This document shows positions 19,276 to 29,639 of a DNA stretch of 64,000 bases, one piece after another. The notes beneath the pieces are model-generated. The model was not told the origin of the DNA, did no database searches, and saw only the letters and a list, made by a program, of their open reading frames with translations. Numbering within the stretch: position 1 is the stretch's first letter; every line of letters starts with the position of its first letter. The position numbers and the translations under genes were made by a program. The stretch covers positions 1 through 64,000 of the forward strand of contig CABXHU010000004.1 in NCBI GenBank assembly GCA_902512065.1, written 5' to 3'. Origin of the DNA: an uncultured Bacteroidota bacterium (GTDB lineage Bacteria; Bacteroidota; Bacteroidia; Flavobacteriales; Flavobacteriaceae).

Positions 19276-20720
19276 TTGATTTTTTTCATTTTTATAGCTG
19301 AAGTTCTTTTATCAGCTCCTGTTCCACTTAATGACTTTCCAGATTCTCTTATTCTCTTATACTTTTCCCCTGAAGTTTTTAAAATTGTTTTAACCTCAGC
19401 CTGAGCAATTACAGGGAATGTTCTCGCATATAATAAAAATAATACAAAGAAAAACCCTATAGTCCCCATAAAAATACTTATATCAATAAATGTTGGAGAA
19501 AACATTGTCCAAGATGATGGTAAATAATCTCTATGTAGAGATGTAACAATAATAACAAATCTCTCAAACCACATTCCGATATTTACTACAATTGAAATAA
19601 AAAATGAGAACATAATACTTGTTCTTAATTTTTTAAACCACATAAATTGTGGTGAAAAAACATTACATGTCATCATTGACCAGTATGCCCAAGCATATGG
19701 TCCAGTTGCTCTATTTAAGAATGCATATTGCTCATATTCAACTCCAGAATACCATGCTATAAAAAGTTCTGTAATATATGCAACCCCAACTATGGATCCT
19801 GTAATCATTATAACAATATTCATTAATTCAATATGTTGGAGAGTAATATAATCTTCTAAACTGCAAACTTTTCTCATAATAATAAGCAATGTCTGTACCA
19901 TAGCAAAACCTGAAAAAATTGCTCCTGCAACAAAATAAGGCGGAAAAATTGTTGTATGCCATCCAGGAATTACTGAAGTAGCAAAATCAAAAGATACTAT
20001 TGTGTGTACAGATAATACTAATGGAGTTGCTAAACCAGCTAACACCAATGATACTTCCTCAAATCTTTGCCAATCTTTTGCTCTACCTGTCCATCCAAAA
20101 CTAAGTATACTATAAATTCTTTTTTGAAAAGGCTTGACTGCTCTATCTCTAATCATTGCAAAATCAGGCAATAACCCTGTCCACCAAAATACAAGGGAAA
20201 CGGACAAATAAGTAGAGATTGCAAACACATCCCATAAAAGAGGTGAATTAAAGTTTACCCAAAGTGATCCAAAAGCATTGGGAATAGGGACCATCCAGTA
20301 ACCAAGCCATGGTCTTCCCATATGTATTATAGGGAATAATCCTGCTTGTATAACAGAAAAAATTGTCATTGCTTCAGCTGATCTATTAATTGCCATTCTC
20401 CATTTTTGACGAAATAAAAGCAGCACAGCTGATATTAAAGTCCCAGCATGTCCAATTCCTACCCACCAAACAAAATTTGTAATATCCCAAGCCCATCCAA
20501 CAGTCTTATTTAATCCCCAAACTCCAATACCAGTAGATATTGTATATATGATGCATCCTACGCCCCAAAGAAACATTGCTAGCGCTATAGAAAAAACAAT
20601 CCACCATTGTCTATTTGCTCTAGTCTCAACAGGCCTAGCTATATCAACAGAGACATCATGATAAGATTTTTCTCCTGTAACTAATGGTTTTCTAATTGGT
20701 GCTTCATAATGAGACCCCAT
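19272..20720 (-). CDS. actC: Alternative Complex III subunit ActC (NrfD/PsrC-type quinol-binding membrane subunit)
   Basis: A 482-residue protein of the NrfD/polysulfide reductase membrane subunit family with about ten helices. It forms a quinol-binding site next to the iron-sulfur chain of ActB. Typical segments are FVWWVGIGHAGTLISAVLLL, HMGRPWLGYWM and the conserved SFDFATSVIPGWHTTIFPPYFV. The N-terminal 35 residues and C-terminal 45 residues are basic and cytoplasmic. It follows actB by 18 bp and overlaps actD by 4 bp. Length is typical for ActC. Confidence 0.95.
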   Translation of the reverse strand: MGSHYEAPIRKPLVTGEKSYHDVSVDIARPVETRANRQWWIVFSIALAMFLWGVGCIIYTISTGIGVWGLNKTVGWAWDITNFVWWVGIGHAGTLISAVLLLFRQKWRMAINRSAEAMTIFSVIQAGLFPIIHMGRPWLGYWMVPIPNAFGSLWVNFNSPLLWDVFAISTYLSVSLVFWWTGLLPDFAMIRDRAVKPFQKRIYSILSFGWTGRAKDWQRFEEVSLVLAGLATPLVLSVHTIVSFDFATSVIPGWHTTIFPPYFVAGAIFSGFAMVQTLLIIMRKVCSLEDYITLQHIELMNIVIMITGSIVGVAYITELFIAWYSGVEYEQYAFLNRATGPYAWAYWSMMTCNVFSPQFMWFKKLRTSIMFSFFISIVVNIGMWFERFVIIVTSLHRDYLPSSWTMFSPTFIDISIFMGTIGFFFVLFLLYARTFPVIAQAEVKTILKTSGEKYKRIRESGKSLSGTGADKRTSAIKMKKIK

Positions 20721-20738
20721 ACTTTTTCTTATTATTAA

Positions 20739-23700
20739 TTATACTTTTTTTTCGTTTCTTACTTTAACTTGATAAACTACATTTGGCTTAGTTCCAACAG
20801 AATCCAGCAAATGATAAGCTCTTTTATCATGTTTTAATTTATATATTTCACTTTCTTTTTCGTTTATATCTCCAAACCTCATTGCCCCGGTAGAACAAGC
20901 TGATGCACAAGCGCAAGTATCATTAAATTCTCCTTCAGCTACGGGTCTACCTTCTAATTTTGCTTTTAGTATCACTGCTTGTGTATTTTGAATACAGAAT
21001 GAGCATTTTTCCATCACACCTCTAGATCTTACTGTAACATCAGGATTTAAAACCATACGCCCTAAATCGTCATTCATATGATAATCAAACTCATCATTAT
21101 GGTTATATAAAAACCAATTAAATCTTCTGACCTTGTAAGGGCAGTTATTTGCACAGTATCTTGTCCCTACACATCTATTGTATGCCATATGATTCTGTCC
21201 TTGTCTTCCATGACTAGTTGCTGCAACCGGGCATACAGTTTCACAAGGAGCATGATTACAATGTTGACACATAATTGGCTGAAATGCCACTTGTGGATTT
21301 TCTGATGGACTTTCAAGTTCTCCAAATGAAGTTAATGAGCTTTCTAGGCCACTGATGTCGTCTTTCTTTTTATCATCCTGATGAAAAGTTTCTTCTGAAG
21401 AATAATATCTATCTATTCTTAACCAATGCATGTCTCTGCTTTTTCTAATTTCTCTTTTTCCTACAACTGGCACATTATTTTCTGCATTACAAGCAATTAT
21501 ACATGCTCCACATCCAGTACACGCATTAAGATCAATTGACAAATTAAAATGATGACCAATAGATCTGTCAAATTCATCCCACAAATCAACCTTAGGAGAA
21601 GAAACAGGAGTTTCAATGTGATTTAAAGAAACAACGGTTTCAGCATTCCAGTATTTCTGGTCCTTAGTATTAAATACTTCTAAACTAGTTTCCTTAAGTA
21701 TCTCTCCTCTGCCCATTAGTGTATTATGCAACTGGATACAAGCAAACTCATGTTTCCCATCAGTTACTTGAATTGATACTAACTGATCTGTTTTAAAATT
21801 TTCATATAACTGATACCCATTAACTCCAGTTTTCATTTCATCTTTAACTCCCTTAGATCTTCCATACCCAAACGATAAACCTACTGTTCCTCTAGCTTGA
21901 CCTGGCTGAATTATTACAGGAGCTTTAATTGATATGTCATTCAATTTTACAATTGCATATTTCCCATTTAAACCACCATCAGCATCATGACTAGACTCTG
22001 AAAAGAACGTACTAGGCTCTAAATATAGATCAAGTTTTTTTGCATCAAATTCTGAAATTGTCAAATAATTATCCCATGTTGTTCTTGTTAGTGGATCTGG
22101 AAATTCTTGCAACCATGGATTATTAGCTTGCTGACCATCTCCCATACCAATCTTAGGATATAATGTTAACTCATATAAATTATTAGTTGATGAAACTTTA
22201 TTAATTAGATCATTAAGATCAGTATAATATGTTTTATATTTTGCTGATCTTAAAAATTTACTTTTTGAAATAGTGCTATTCTTTTTAGAATAGACTCCAT
22301 CATGAAGCGCCTTGTCCCAATATGTATCTTCTAAAATATTTTCCTTCCAATTATCCTTAACATACTGGTAATACGATTTATTATTATTTGACCATATTAA
22401 CAGCTGATCCTGAAATTGTCTAGTGTCAAATAATTTATTGATTACCGGCTGAATTAATGATAATTCTCCATGTCTAATTTCAGCATCACCCCATGATTCT
22501 AAATAATGTGAAGTGGCAGCAGCATAGTGAACATGAGCTGCTGTCTCATCATTCTTCATTGTAAAAGAAACTGAAAGATCAACCTTGTCTAGAGCTTCAA
22601 CAAATTCATTAGAATTAGGCATAGAATACGCTGGATTTACTCCAGCCATAATTAGTGCGCCTACTTTACCTCTCTGCATTTGCTCAAGTAAATTGCTGAC
22701 TTTCGCATTATTTCCTAAACGCGTCTTAATTATCTGATTTGGCTTAAATGCTTTACTTTTTATTTTCTCATTTATCTGAAGAACTAATCCTTGATAATCC
22801 ACATCATTAATCCCTGAGACTACCACAGCATTTTTCTTGCTATTAAGAATTTCTTTAATAGTAGAATCTACTTTGTTTTGTAAATTTTCAGATAAGTTAA
22901 TTTTATTGTTTGTTGAAAATAATTTAGAATATATCGCTAGAAGTACTAGTTTTTGTTCAGAAATTCTAATAGGAATTCTAGTGTCTGCATTTGCTCCACT
23001 TAATGTCATATTTGATTCAAACTGAATATGTCTTGACATTTTCCCTTTCTTTGGAATTCTGTTTTTTGTATAACCATCTTCAAATCCTCCACCTTGCCAA
23101 TCTCCAATAAAATCAGCTCCAATTGATACTACTAAATCTGCGCTTGAAAAATCATAGTTTGCTAAACCTCTTTGACCATATCGTTTTTCAAATGCATCTA
23201 AAGCTGCTGACTCAGAAATACTATCATATGTGATATGATCTACATTAGCATATTTGTTTTTAAATTCATCGATTAATTTATTTGTAGAAGGACTTGCGAA
23301 TGTTTGCGTTAATAGGACAATTGATTTTGATGAATTATCAATCTCCTTTAATTTTCTTTTAGTCTCAAAATCAAATTCAGTCCATGAAGAAGGTAGGCCG
23401 TTTTTAATAGGCTGTGCTAATCTTCCACTGTCATATAAATCTAATATTGAAGCATGAACTCTTGCGTTTGCAGAAGAAAATGGAGCTATTGTATTTCCTT
23501 CAATTTTTATTGGTCTTCCTTCTCTATTCTTAACCAATATGTTTGCAAAATCATAGCCATTTGATATAGTTGTTGCATAAAAATTTGCCAATCCCGGTAC
23601 AATTTCATTAGGCTGTACAACATATGGTATGGATTGAACAATAGGTCCCTCACAAGCAGCAAGTGTAGCAGCAGCTGTGCTAAATCCTAAATATTTTAAG

Positions 23701-23867
23701 AAATCTCTTCTAGAAGTTGAGCTGTTTGACAAATTTTCCTTGTCACCTAAAAATTCATCAACAGGAATTTTATCAACAAACTCTCTATGTTGAATTCCAT
23801 CTATACTAGGGTTCCTTTCAGAACTTAGATCTGATAAATTTTTCCAGTATTTCTTTTTATTAGACAT
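20739..23867 (-). CDS. actB: Alternative Complex III subunit ActB (molybdopterin-oxidoreductase-like/iron-sulfur fusion)
   Basis: A 1042-residue fusion. The N-terminus carries a twin-arginine-like motif, SRRDFLKYLG (52-61), followed by LAAC (C72). The middle 650 residues resemble molybdopterin oxidoreductases. In studied Alternative Complex III enzymes this domain has lost the molybdenum cofactor. The C-terminal quarter is a PsrB-like ferredoxin domain with four cysteine clusters: CTGCGACIIAC, CQHCNHAPCETVCP, CVGTRYCANNCP and CSFC followed by CACASAC. Electrons from menaquinol would pass along these to the ActA hemes. It lies 15 bp after actA and 18 bp before actC. The length matches the family. 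Confidence 0.96.
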   Translation of the reverse strand: MSNKKKYWKNLSDLSSERNPSIDGIQHREFVDKIPVDEFLGDKENLSNSSTSRRDFLKYLGFSTAAATLAACEGPIVQSIPYVVQPNEIVPGLANFYATTISNGYDFANILVKNREGRPIKIEGNTIAPFSSANARVHASILDLYDSGRLAQPIKNGLPSSWTEFDFETKRKLKEIDNSSKSIVLLTQTFASPSTNKLIDEFKNKYANVDHITYDSISESAALDAFEKRYGQRGLANYDFSSADLVVSIGADFIGDWQGGGFEDGYTKNRIPKKGKMSRHIQFESNMTLSGANADTRIPIRISEQKLVLLAIYSKLFSTNNKINLSENLQNKVDSTIKEILNSKKNAVVVSGINDVDYQGLVLQINEKIKSKAFKPNQIIKTRLGNNAKVSNLLEQMQRGKVGALIMAGVNPAYSMPNSNEFVEALDKVDLSVSFTMKNDETAAHVHYAAATSHYLESWGDAEIRHGELSLIQPVINKLFDTRQFQDQLLIWSNNNKSYYQYVKDNWKENILEDTYWDKALHDGVYSKKNSTISKSKFLRSAKYKTYYTDLNDLINKVSSTNNLYELTLYPKIGMGDGQQANNPWLQEFPDPLTRTTWDNYLTISEFDAKKLDLYLEPSTFFSESSHDADGGLNGKYAIVKLNDISIKAPVIIQPGQARGTVGLSFGYGRSKGVKDEMKTGVNGYQLYENFKTDQLVSIQVTDGKHEFACIQLHNTLMGRGEILKETSLEVFNTKDQKYWNAETVVSLNHIETPVSSPKVDLWDEFDRSIGHHFNLSIDLNACTGCGACIIACNAENNVPVVGKREIRKSRDMHWLRIDRYYSSEETFHQDDKKKDDISGLESSLTSFGELESPSENPQVAFQPIMCQHCNHAPCETVCPVAATSHGRQGQNHMAYNRCVGTRYCANNCPYKVRRFNWFLYNHNDEFDYHMNDDLGRMVLNPDVTVRSRGVMEKCSFCIQNTQAVILKAKLEGRPVAEGEFNDTCACASACSTGAMRFGDINEKESEIYKLKHDKRAYHLLDSVGTKPNVVYQVKVRNEKKV

Positions 23868-23882
23868 ATTAAAATCTACAAA

Positions 23883-25214
23883 TTAATAATGACATTTTCC
23901 ACATTCTAGTCCTCCCATTTGGGCTACAGTTAATTGCTCTACCCCATATTTTTTTGATAATTCTTCATGAATTTTAGCATAATATTCATTGTCTTTTACT
24001 TTCACATTTGTTTCTCTATGACAGTTTATGCACCATCCCATTGTTAATGGAGAGTGCTGATACATAATTTCCATTTCTTCAACAGGGCCATGACAAGTCT
24101 GACATTCAATTCCTGCAACTGAAACGTGTTGTGAATGATTAAAATAGGCAAAATCCGGAAGGTTATGGATTCTTATCCATTTTACTGGGTATGTTACCCC
24201 GGTATACTCCTGTACTTCATCGTCCCAGCCAACTGCCTTATATAATTTTTGTATCTCATCATCATAAAATGCTTTTGAATATTCTTCAGATGTTTCACCA
24301 GTATACTCATATATCGTCTTATGGCAATTCATACAAACATTTAAAGAAGGAATGCCTGAATGTTTGCTTACTCTTGCAGATGAATGACAATAATTACAAT
24401 CAATTTGATTATCTCCAGCATGAATTTTGTGAGAATAATGAATTGGCTGTACTGGCATATAGCCTTGATTAGTTCCTAGCTGCATTGTCCAGCCATAAAA
24501 ACCATATGCGCTAACAAGTAGAAACAAAATTGCCGAACATAACATTAAAAATTGATTATCTATAAAGGCTTTCCATAGAGGTTTCGATTTTTCTTCTTCA
24601 ATTAATTTTACGTCATTTAAAATAGCAAAATTCCTAAGCGTATTACTAACTAAGAAAAGTCCAATAGCCAATAAAAAGAACAGAAAAGTAAAAACACCTA
24701 AAATAATGTCGTTAGATAGTCCTAAATCATTCGATGGGCCAGTAGTTGAAGTTGCGGTAGCTGCAGCAACTGGAACTGTTTTTTCTTGATTAGTATAGGC
24801 TAAAATATTTTCAATATCTGCATCCGATAATGAGGGATAAGCTGTCATAGCAGCGCGATTATACTCGGAATAAATTTTATTAGCATATGAATCTCCTGAT
24901 TTTATAACTGATGCACTATTTCTAATCCAAGCATAAAGCCATTGCTTATCAAGCCCTTGATCATTTAATAACCTATCCTCAACATGACGAAGAGCTGGGC
25001 CTGTCATCTTTTTATCTAGCTTGTGACAAGCTGCACAATTTGCATTAAACAAAGTTTTTCCTGCAGCTATATCAATATCCTGTGCAAATGAATTAGTGTA
25101 GGAAAAAATAAAAAAAAGAGAGAAAAATAAATGGATGAAAGAACATTTAGAAAAATTAAAAAAATTTCTAAAATTATAAGATCTTAAATATTGCTTTTTA
25201 TATCTTATATTCAT
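23883..25214 (-). CDS. actA: Alternative Complex III subunit ActA (multiheme cytochrome c)
   Basis: Numbered from the ATG at 25214 (443 aa), it has six CxxCH heme sites: one in an N-terminal class I cytochrome domain (60-64), then, after two membrane helices (about 169-189 and 221-241), five in a cytochrome c3-like domain (273-277, 294-298, 371-375, 395-399, 438-442, the last at the extreme C-terminus). Canonical ActA is pentaheme, so the N-terminal monoheme domain is a fusion seen in Bacteroidota. An upstream in-frame ATG at 25238 exists, but the promoter at 25243-25275 predicts transcription starting at about 25237, so the ATG at 25214 is preferred. A signal sequence ending at about FSYTNSFAQ follows. 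This is the first gene of the act-cox operon. Confidence 0.94.
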   Translation of the reverse strand: MNIRYKKQYLRSYNFRNFFNFSKCSFIHLFFSLFFIFSYTNSFAQDIDIAAGKTLFNANCAACHKLDKKMTGPALRHVEDRLLNDQGLDKQWLYAWIRNSASVIKSGDSYANKIYSEYNRAAMTAYPSLSDADIENILAYTNQEKTVPVAAATATSTTGPSNDLGLSNDIILGVFTFLFFLLAIGLFLVSNTLRNFAILNDVKLIEEEKSKPLWKAFIDNQFLMLCSAILFLLVSAYGFYGWTMQLGTNQGYMPVQPIHYSHKIHAGDNQIDCNYCHSSARVSKHSGIPSLNVCMNCHKTIYEYTGETSEEYSKAFYDDEIQKLYKAVGWDDEVQEYTGVTYPVKWIRIHNLPDFAYFNHSQHVSVAGIECQTCHGPVEEMEIMYQHSPLTMGWCINCHRETNVKVKDNEYYAKIHEELSKKYGVEQLTVAQMGGLECGKCHY

Positions 25215-25242
25215 TCTAAAATTCGTTTGAAAAAACAAAGCA

Positions 25243-25275
25243 CAAAAGTAATACCAAAAATGGGTATTTTAACAA
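25243..25275 (-). promoter_or_regulatory. Promoter of the actABCDEF-cox operon
   Basis: On the minus strand TTG (25275-25273) is followed after 22 bases by TACTTTTG (25250-25243), which fits TTG-N17-23-TAnnTTTG. The predicted start site, near 25237, lies downstream of or on the longer ATG (25238-25236) and 23 bases upstream of the ATG at 25214. Confidence 0.6.
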
Positions 25276-25354
25276 TAAAATATTGATTATTTCTTTAAAT
25301 TATTAATTTATAATGATTCTAAATAAAAAAGTAATAGAATAAATTATAATCCAT

Positions 25355-25362
25355 TAAATTTG
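25355..25362 (+). promoter_or_regulatory. -7 element upstream of the SPOR protein gene
   Basis: TAAATTTG matches TAnnTTTG exactly, 19 bases before the ATG at 25382, which would give a leader of about 13 bases. No clear TTG element lies 17-23 bases upstream, so the call is tentative. Confidence 0.4.
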
Positions 25363-25381
25363 TTCATTATCAAAACATAAA

Positions 25382-25783
25382 ATGAAAAAGCTAGTTCAAG
25401 TTTTATTTAGTTTAATATTTCTTTTCTTTAATCAAACCCTCCTGTACTCTCAAAAAGGGGAAATAGCAATAACGCAAAGTATTGAAATTGAAAAGATTAT
25501 AGAAATTAAAAAAGAGCTAAATAAAAATTCTTCAATGCTTAGAATACAAATTTATAATGGAAATCGGGATGAGGCTAAAGAGATTAAAGAAAAATTTGAA
25601 AAAAGAAAAATTGACTCAATCGTTGATATAGTTTATGAAACGCCTAATTATAAAATATGGATTGGTAATTACATAAATCAATTAGAGGCCGATATTAAAT
25701 TACTGGAAATCAAAAAATATTATTCTGATGCATTTATTTTTAGACAAAAAAACAAACAAATAATTGAAGAAGAAATCGAATAA
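25382..25783 (+). CDS. Small secreted SPOR-domain protein
   Basis: A 133-residue protein with a signal peptide (about residues 1-22, ending around LLYSQ). A C-terminal region at about 52-122 resembles the SPOR fold: LRIQIYNGNRDEAKEIKEKF, then YKIWIGNY and a final strand with DAFIFR. SPOR domains bind denuded glycan strands of peptidoglycan, often at division sites. It is transcribed divergently from the act operon and ends only 2 bp from the convergent infB stop. No partner gene is present, so its exact role is unknown. Confidence 0.75.
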   Translation: MKKLVQVLFSLIFLFFNQTLLYSQKGEIAITQSIEIEKIIEIKKELNKNSSMLRIQIYNGNRDEAKEIKEKFEKRKIDSIVDIVYETPNYKIWIGNYINQLEADIKLLEIKKYYSDAFIFRQKNKQIIEEEIE

Positions 25784-25785
25784 AA

Positions 25786-28365
25786 TTAAAGTTTCTTTTT
25801 AACTTCTACGTTAATAAACCCTTCTATTTCATCTCCTACTCTTATATCCTTAAAATCATTTACCTGCAATCCACAATCATAACCTTTATTAACTTCTTTT
25901 ACATCATCTTTAAATCGTTTTAATGATGCTAAAGATCCCGAAAATATTACCACTCCTTCTCTAATAATTCTTACCTCAGAGTTTCTAAGAATTGATCCTT
26001 TTGTAACCATGCATCCTGCAATAGTCCCTAACTTAGATACTTTAAAAGTTTCACGAACTTCACAAAAACCAGTAATTTCTTCTTTAATGTCTGGGGAAAG
26101 CATTCCTTCCATAGCATCCTTTAATTCATTAATTGCATCATATATAATCGAATAAGTTCTTATATCAATTGCTTCTTTATCCGCCACCTGTCTAGCATTA
26201 CCCATAGGTCTAACATTGAACCCAATTACCAATGCATCTGATGCTGACGCAAGCAATACATCACTTTCAGTAATTGCTCCAACTCCTTTATGGATGATAT
26301 TAACTTGTATTTCCTCAGTAGATAGTTTTTGAAAAGAGTCCGTTAACGCTTCAACAGATCCATCAACGTCTCCTTTAAGAATTATATTTAATTCTTTAAA
26401 ATCTCCTAAAGCAATTCTTCTACCAATTTCATCTAATGTAATATGTTTCTGAGTCCTAACAGTCTGTTCTCTTTGTAACTGATTTCTTTTAGTAGCAATT
26501 TGTTTTGCTTCTCTTTCATCATTATATACTGAAAAGCTATCACCTGCTTGTGCAGCTCCGTCAAGTCCAAGAATTGAAACAGGAATAGATGGCCCAGCAA
26601 CTTCAAGGTCATTCCCTCTCTCGTCATACATAGCCTTTACTTTTCCTGTATTTTTTCCGGCTAATACAAAATCTCCTATTTTTAATGTTCCTGTTTGAAC
26701 CAATATTGTAGAAACATATCCTCTACCTTTATCTAAAAATGCTTCAACTACTGTTCCTGAAGCATTTCTTTCAGGGTTAGCTTTAAGTTCTAAAAGTTCT
26801 GCCTCAAGAAGAACTTTTTCCAAGAGCTCATCAACTCCGTCTCCAGTTTTAGCAGAAATATCATGAGACTGAATTTTTCCTCCCCAATCTTCCACTAAAA
26901 GATTCATGTTCGATAAACCTTCTTTAATCTTATCAGGATTCGCTTCAGGTTTGTCAATTTTATTTATAGCAAAAACTATAGGGACGCCAGCAGCTTGAGC
27001 ATGTGATATAGCCTCCTTAGTTTGGGGCATTATATCATCATCTGCTGCAATAACAATTACAGCTAAATCCGTTACTTGCGTACCTCTAGCCCTCATAGCA
27101 GTAAATGCCTCATGACCAGGCGTGTCTAAAAAAGTGATTTTTTCACTATCCTTAAGTTCTACACTATATGCTCCAATATGCTGAGTAATACCCCCTGACT
27201 CTCCAGCTATTACGTTCTCTTCTCTTATATAATCTAACAAGGATGTTTTTCCATGATCAACATGCCCCATTACAGTAATAATAGGTGGCCTAGATTTTAG
27301 GTCTTTAGGATCATCTAGCACCTCCTCAATAATTTCTTCTTTTTCAGCAGTAACAAATTCTATCTTATAACCAAATTCTTCAGCTACAATTGATAATGTC
27401 TCCGCATCTAATCTTTGATTTAGAGTTACCATAAGTCCTAGAGTCATACATGCAGATATAATTTCAGTTGATGGCACATCCATCATAGTAGCAATTTCAC
27501 TAGCAGTAACAAACTCTGTTACTTTAAGCACCTTGCTCTCCTTCTCAATAACTGCAAGCTCATCCTCTGACTTTTGCTTATGTTGGTCTCTTTTTTCCCT
27601 TCTATATTTTGCTGCTTTACCTTTTGCTGATTTTCCTTGAAGCTTCTCTAATGTCTCCTTAATTTGCTTTTGTACTTCCTCTTCATTTGGCTCTTCCTTG
27701 ACAAGCTTTTTTCCTTTAGTTTGACCCCTTAATCCTTTTTTATTTAAATTATCAGCTGATGGTTTTGGAATAATTCTTTTTCTTCTTTTCTTAGGCTTAG
27801 GCTTTGGCTTTTCTTCCTCAGATTTCTTAGAAGGTATTTCTTTAAATTTAGATAAATCCAATGTTTCTCCTGTAGATTTCAATCCAGATAGTTTTTTATA
27901 ATTATCTGCCTTATGTTCATCTAAATCTGATTTTTTTTCTTCAATTTTATCTTCTTTTAATTTTGGAGTATCTTCTAATTTAGAATCTTTGTCATCTTCC
28001 TTTGCAGTCTCTCGTTTTTTTGGTTTTGGCTCTAGATCAATCTTGCCCAATTTCTTAAATTTCGTAACCTTAGACGCTGCAGTAATTACTTCCGCTTTCT
28101 TTTTATTTATTTCTTCAAGCTCTGCTTCTCTTTTTATCCTTAACTCCTCTTTTTCTTTAATTTGAGCTTCAGCAACCTCTTTAGAAGCTACCTTATTGTC
28201 CGCATCCAATTGAAATTCACCACATAGTAAATCATAGATTTCTTCACTAATTTTACTAGTGGGTCTTTTCTCTATTTCATGACCTTTCGATTCCAAAAAA
28301 TCTATTGCTCGATCAATAGAAATATTTAATTCTCTAAGTGCTTTATTTAATCTAACTGCAGGCAT
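25786..28365 (-). CDS. infB: Translation initiation factor IF-2
   Basis: An 859-residue GTPase that brings initiator tRNA to the 30S subunit. The N-terminal IF2_N domain (about 1-55) is followed by a low-complexity Lys/Glu-rich linker (about 60-280), a second IF2_N-like segment ([18 protein letters not shown]) and the G domain. The G domain has G1 GHVDHGKTS (367-375), G3 DTPGHEAF, G4 NKID and the C-terminal barrel domains. Length is within the normal range. It is the last gene of the rimP-nusA-infB operon, 30 bp after nusA. Confidence 0.98.
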   Translation of the reverse strand: MPAVRLNKALRELNISIDRAIDFLESKGHEIEKRPTSKISEEIYDLLCGEFQLDADNKVASKEVAEAQIKEKEELRIKREAELEEINKKKAEVITAASKVTKFKKLGKIDLEPKPKKRETAKEDDKDSKLEDTPKLKEDKIEEKKSDLDEHKADNYKKLSGLKSTGETLDLSKFKEIPSKKSEEEKPKPKPKKRRKRIIPKPSADNLNKKGLRGQTKGKKLVKEEPNEEEVQKQIKETLEKLQGKSAKGKAAKYRREKRDQHKQKSEDELAVIEKESKVLKVTEFVTASEIATMMDVPSTEIISACMTLGLMVTLNQRLDAETLSIVAEEFGYKIEFVTAEKEEIIEEVLDDPKDLKSRPPIITVMGHVDHGKTSLLDYIREENVIAGESGGITQHIGAYSVELKDSEKITFLDTPGHEAFTAMRARGTQVTDLAVIVIAADDDIMPQTKEAISHAQAAGVPIVFAINKIDKPEANPDKIKEGLSNMNLLVEDWGGKIQSHDISAKTGDGVDELLEKVLLEAELLELKANPERNASGTVVEAFLDKGRGYVSTILVQTGTLKIGDFVLAGKNTGKVKAMYDERGNDLEVAGPSIPVSILGLDGAAQAGDSFSVYNDEREAKQIATKRNQLQREQTVRTQKHITLDEIGRRIALGDFKELNIILKGDVDGSVEALTDSFQKLSTEEIQVNIIHKGVGAITESDVLLASASDALVIGFNVRPMGNARQVADKEAIDIRTYSIIYDAINELKDAMEGMLSPDIKEEITGFCEVRETFKVSKLGTIAGCMVTKGSILRNSEVRIIREGVVIFSGSLASLKRFKDDVKEVNKGYDCGLQVNDFKDIRVGDEIEGFINVEVKKKL

Positions 28366-28395
28366 ATATCCTTTATCTATAATTTATAATATTAA

Positions 28396-29628
28396 TTAAT
28401 TTTCAAATTCTTCTTTTAAAATTTTAATTACATTATTGATTGTTTCTTCTTCTAAGTCTGTTCTTTTAACTAGATCTGCTGCATCTTGTTCTAAAACACT
28501 TTTAGCAGTATCTAATCCTGCCTTAGCTAATTCATCAATAACCCATGATTCAATCTCATCAGAAAATTCCGTTAATTCTACATCTTCCTCTACTCCGTCT
28601 CTGAATACATCTATTTCATAGCCAGTAATTTTTCCAGCTAGTCTAATATTATGACCACCCCTTCCAATTGCTTTACTTACCTCTTCTGGATTAAGCATAA
28701 CTTCAACCCTTTTAGTCTCTTCATTTATTTTCATAGAAGTAATCTTTGCTGGATTTAATGATCTTGAAATAAATAACTGTAAATTATTTGTATAATTTAT
28801 AACATCTATATTCTCATTACCTAATTCTCTAACTATACCATGAATTCTTGAGCCTTTCATTCCTACACAGGCTCCAACTGGATCAATTCTATCATCATAT
28901 GAGTCTACAGCTACCTTAGCCTTTTCACCAGGGATTCTTACTACTTTTTTTATTGATATTAATCCATCAAATATTTCTGGGATTTCCTGTTCAAATAATT
29001 TTTCTAAAAACACTGGAGAAGTTCTTGACAGAATGATTGAAGGCTTAGTTCCTTTAAGCTCTACGCTTTCAATAATTCCTCTAATATTATCCCCTTTTCT
29101 AAAAAAATCTGATGGTATTTGCTTATCCTTTGGCATAATTATTTCATTGCCATCATCATCCAATAGGATAATAGCTTTATGTCTAATGTGATGGACTTCT
29201 GCCGTATATATTTCCCCTTCTAATTCTTTGAATTTCTTATATACATTAGTATTGTCATGTTCATGAATTTTAGCTGTCAGATTTTGTCTTAATGCTAAAA
29301 TTGATCTTCTTCCCAAATCAACTAATTTAACCTCCTCAGAAACATCTTCTCCTACTTCAAAATCTGGTTCAATTTTTCTAGCCTCTGATAATGATATTTC
29401 ACAATTTTCATCCTCTAGCTTATCATCTTCTACAACAATTCTATTTCTCCAAATTTCAAGATCACCTTTATCAGGATTAATAATGATATCAAAATTGTCA
29501 TCATCTCCATATTTTCTTTTTAAAGTAGACCTAAACACATCTTCTAAAATTGCCATTAATGTAGATCTGTCAATTAATTTATCATCTTTAAATTCTGAAA
29601 AAGATTCTATCAATGTTATATTCTCCAT
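28396..29628 (-). CDS. nusA: Transcription termination/antitermination factor NusA
   Basis: A 410-residue NusA with an N-terminal RNA-polymerase-binding domain (1-125), an S1 domain (about 130-200) and two KH domains (about 230-345, with VGACVGMKGSRIHGIVREL and EVSKAIGRGGHNIRLAGKI). There are no C-terminal acidic repeats, as in most bacteria outside the proteobacteria. NusA promotes hairpin-dependent pausing and termination, which is relevant because its own operon leader contains a strong hairpin (30116-30140). It is 11 bp after rimP and 30 bp before infB. Confidence 0.97.
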   Translation of the reverse strand: MENITLIESFSEFKDDKLIDRSTLMAILEDVFRSTLKRKYGDDDNFDIIINPDKGDLEIWRNRIVVEDDKLEDENCEISLSEARKIEPDFEVGEDVSEEVKLVDLGRRSILALRQNLTAKIHEHDNTNVYKKFKELEGEIYTAEVHHIRHKAIILLDDDGNEIIMPKDKQIPSDFFRKGDNIRGIIESVELKGTKPSIILSRTSPVFLEKLFEQEIPEIFDGLISIKKVVRIPGEKAKVAVDSYDDRIDPVGACVGMKGSRIHGIVRELGNENIDVINYTNNLQLFISRSLNPAKITSMKINEETKRVEVMLNPEEVSKAIGRGGHNIRLAGKITGYEIDVFRDGVEEDVELTEFSDEIESWVIDELAKAGLDTAKSVLEQDAADLVKRTDLEEETINNVIKILKEEFEN

Positions 29629-29639
29629 AATTTATTTAA

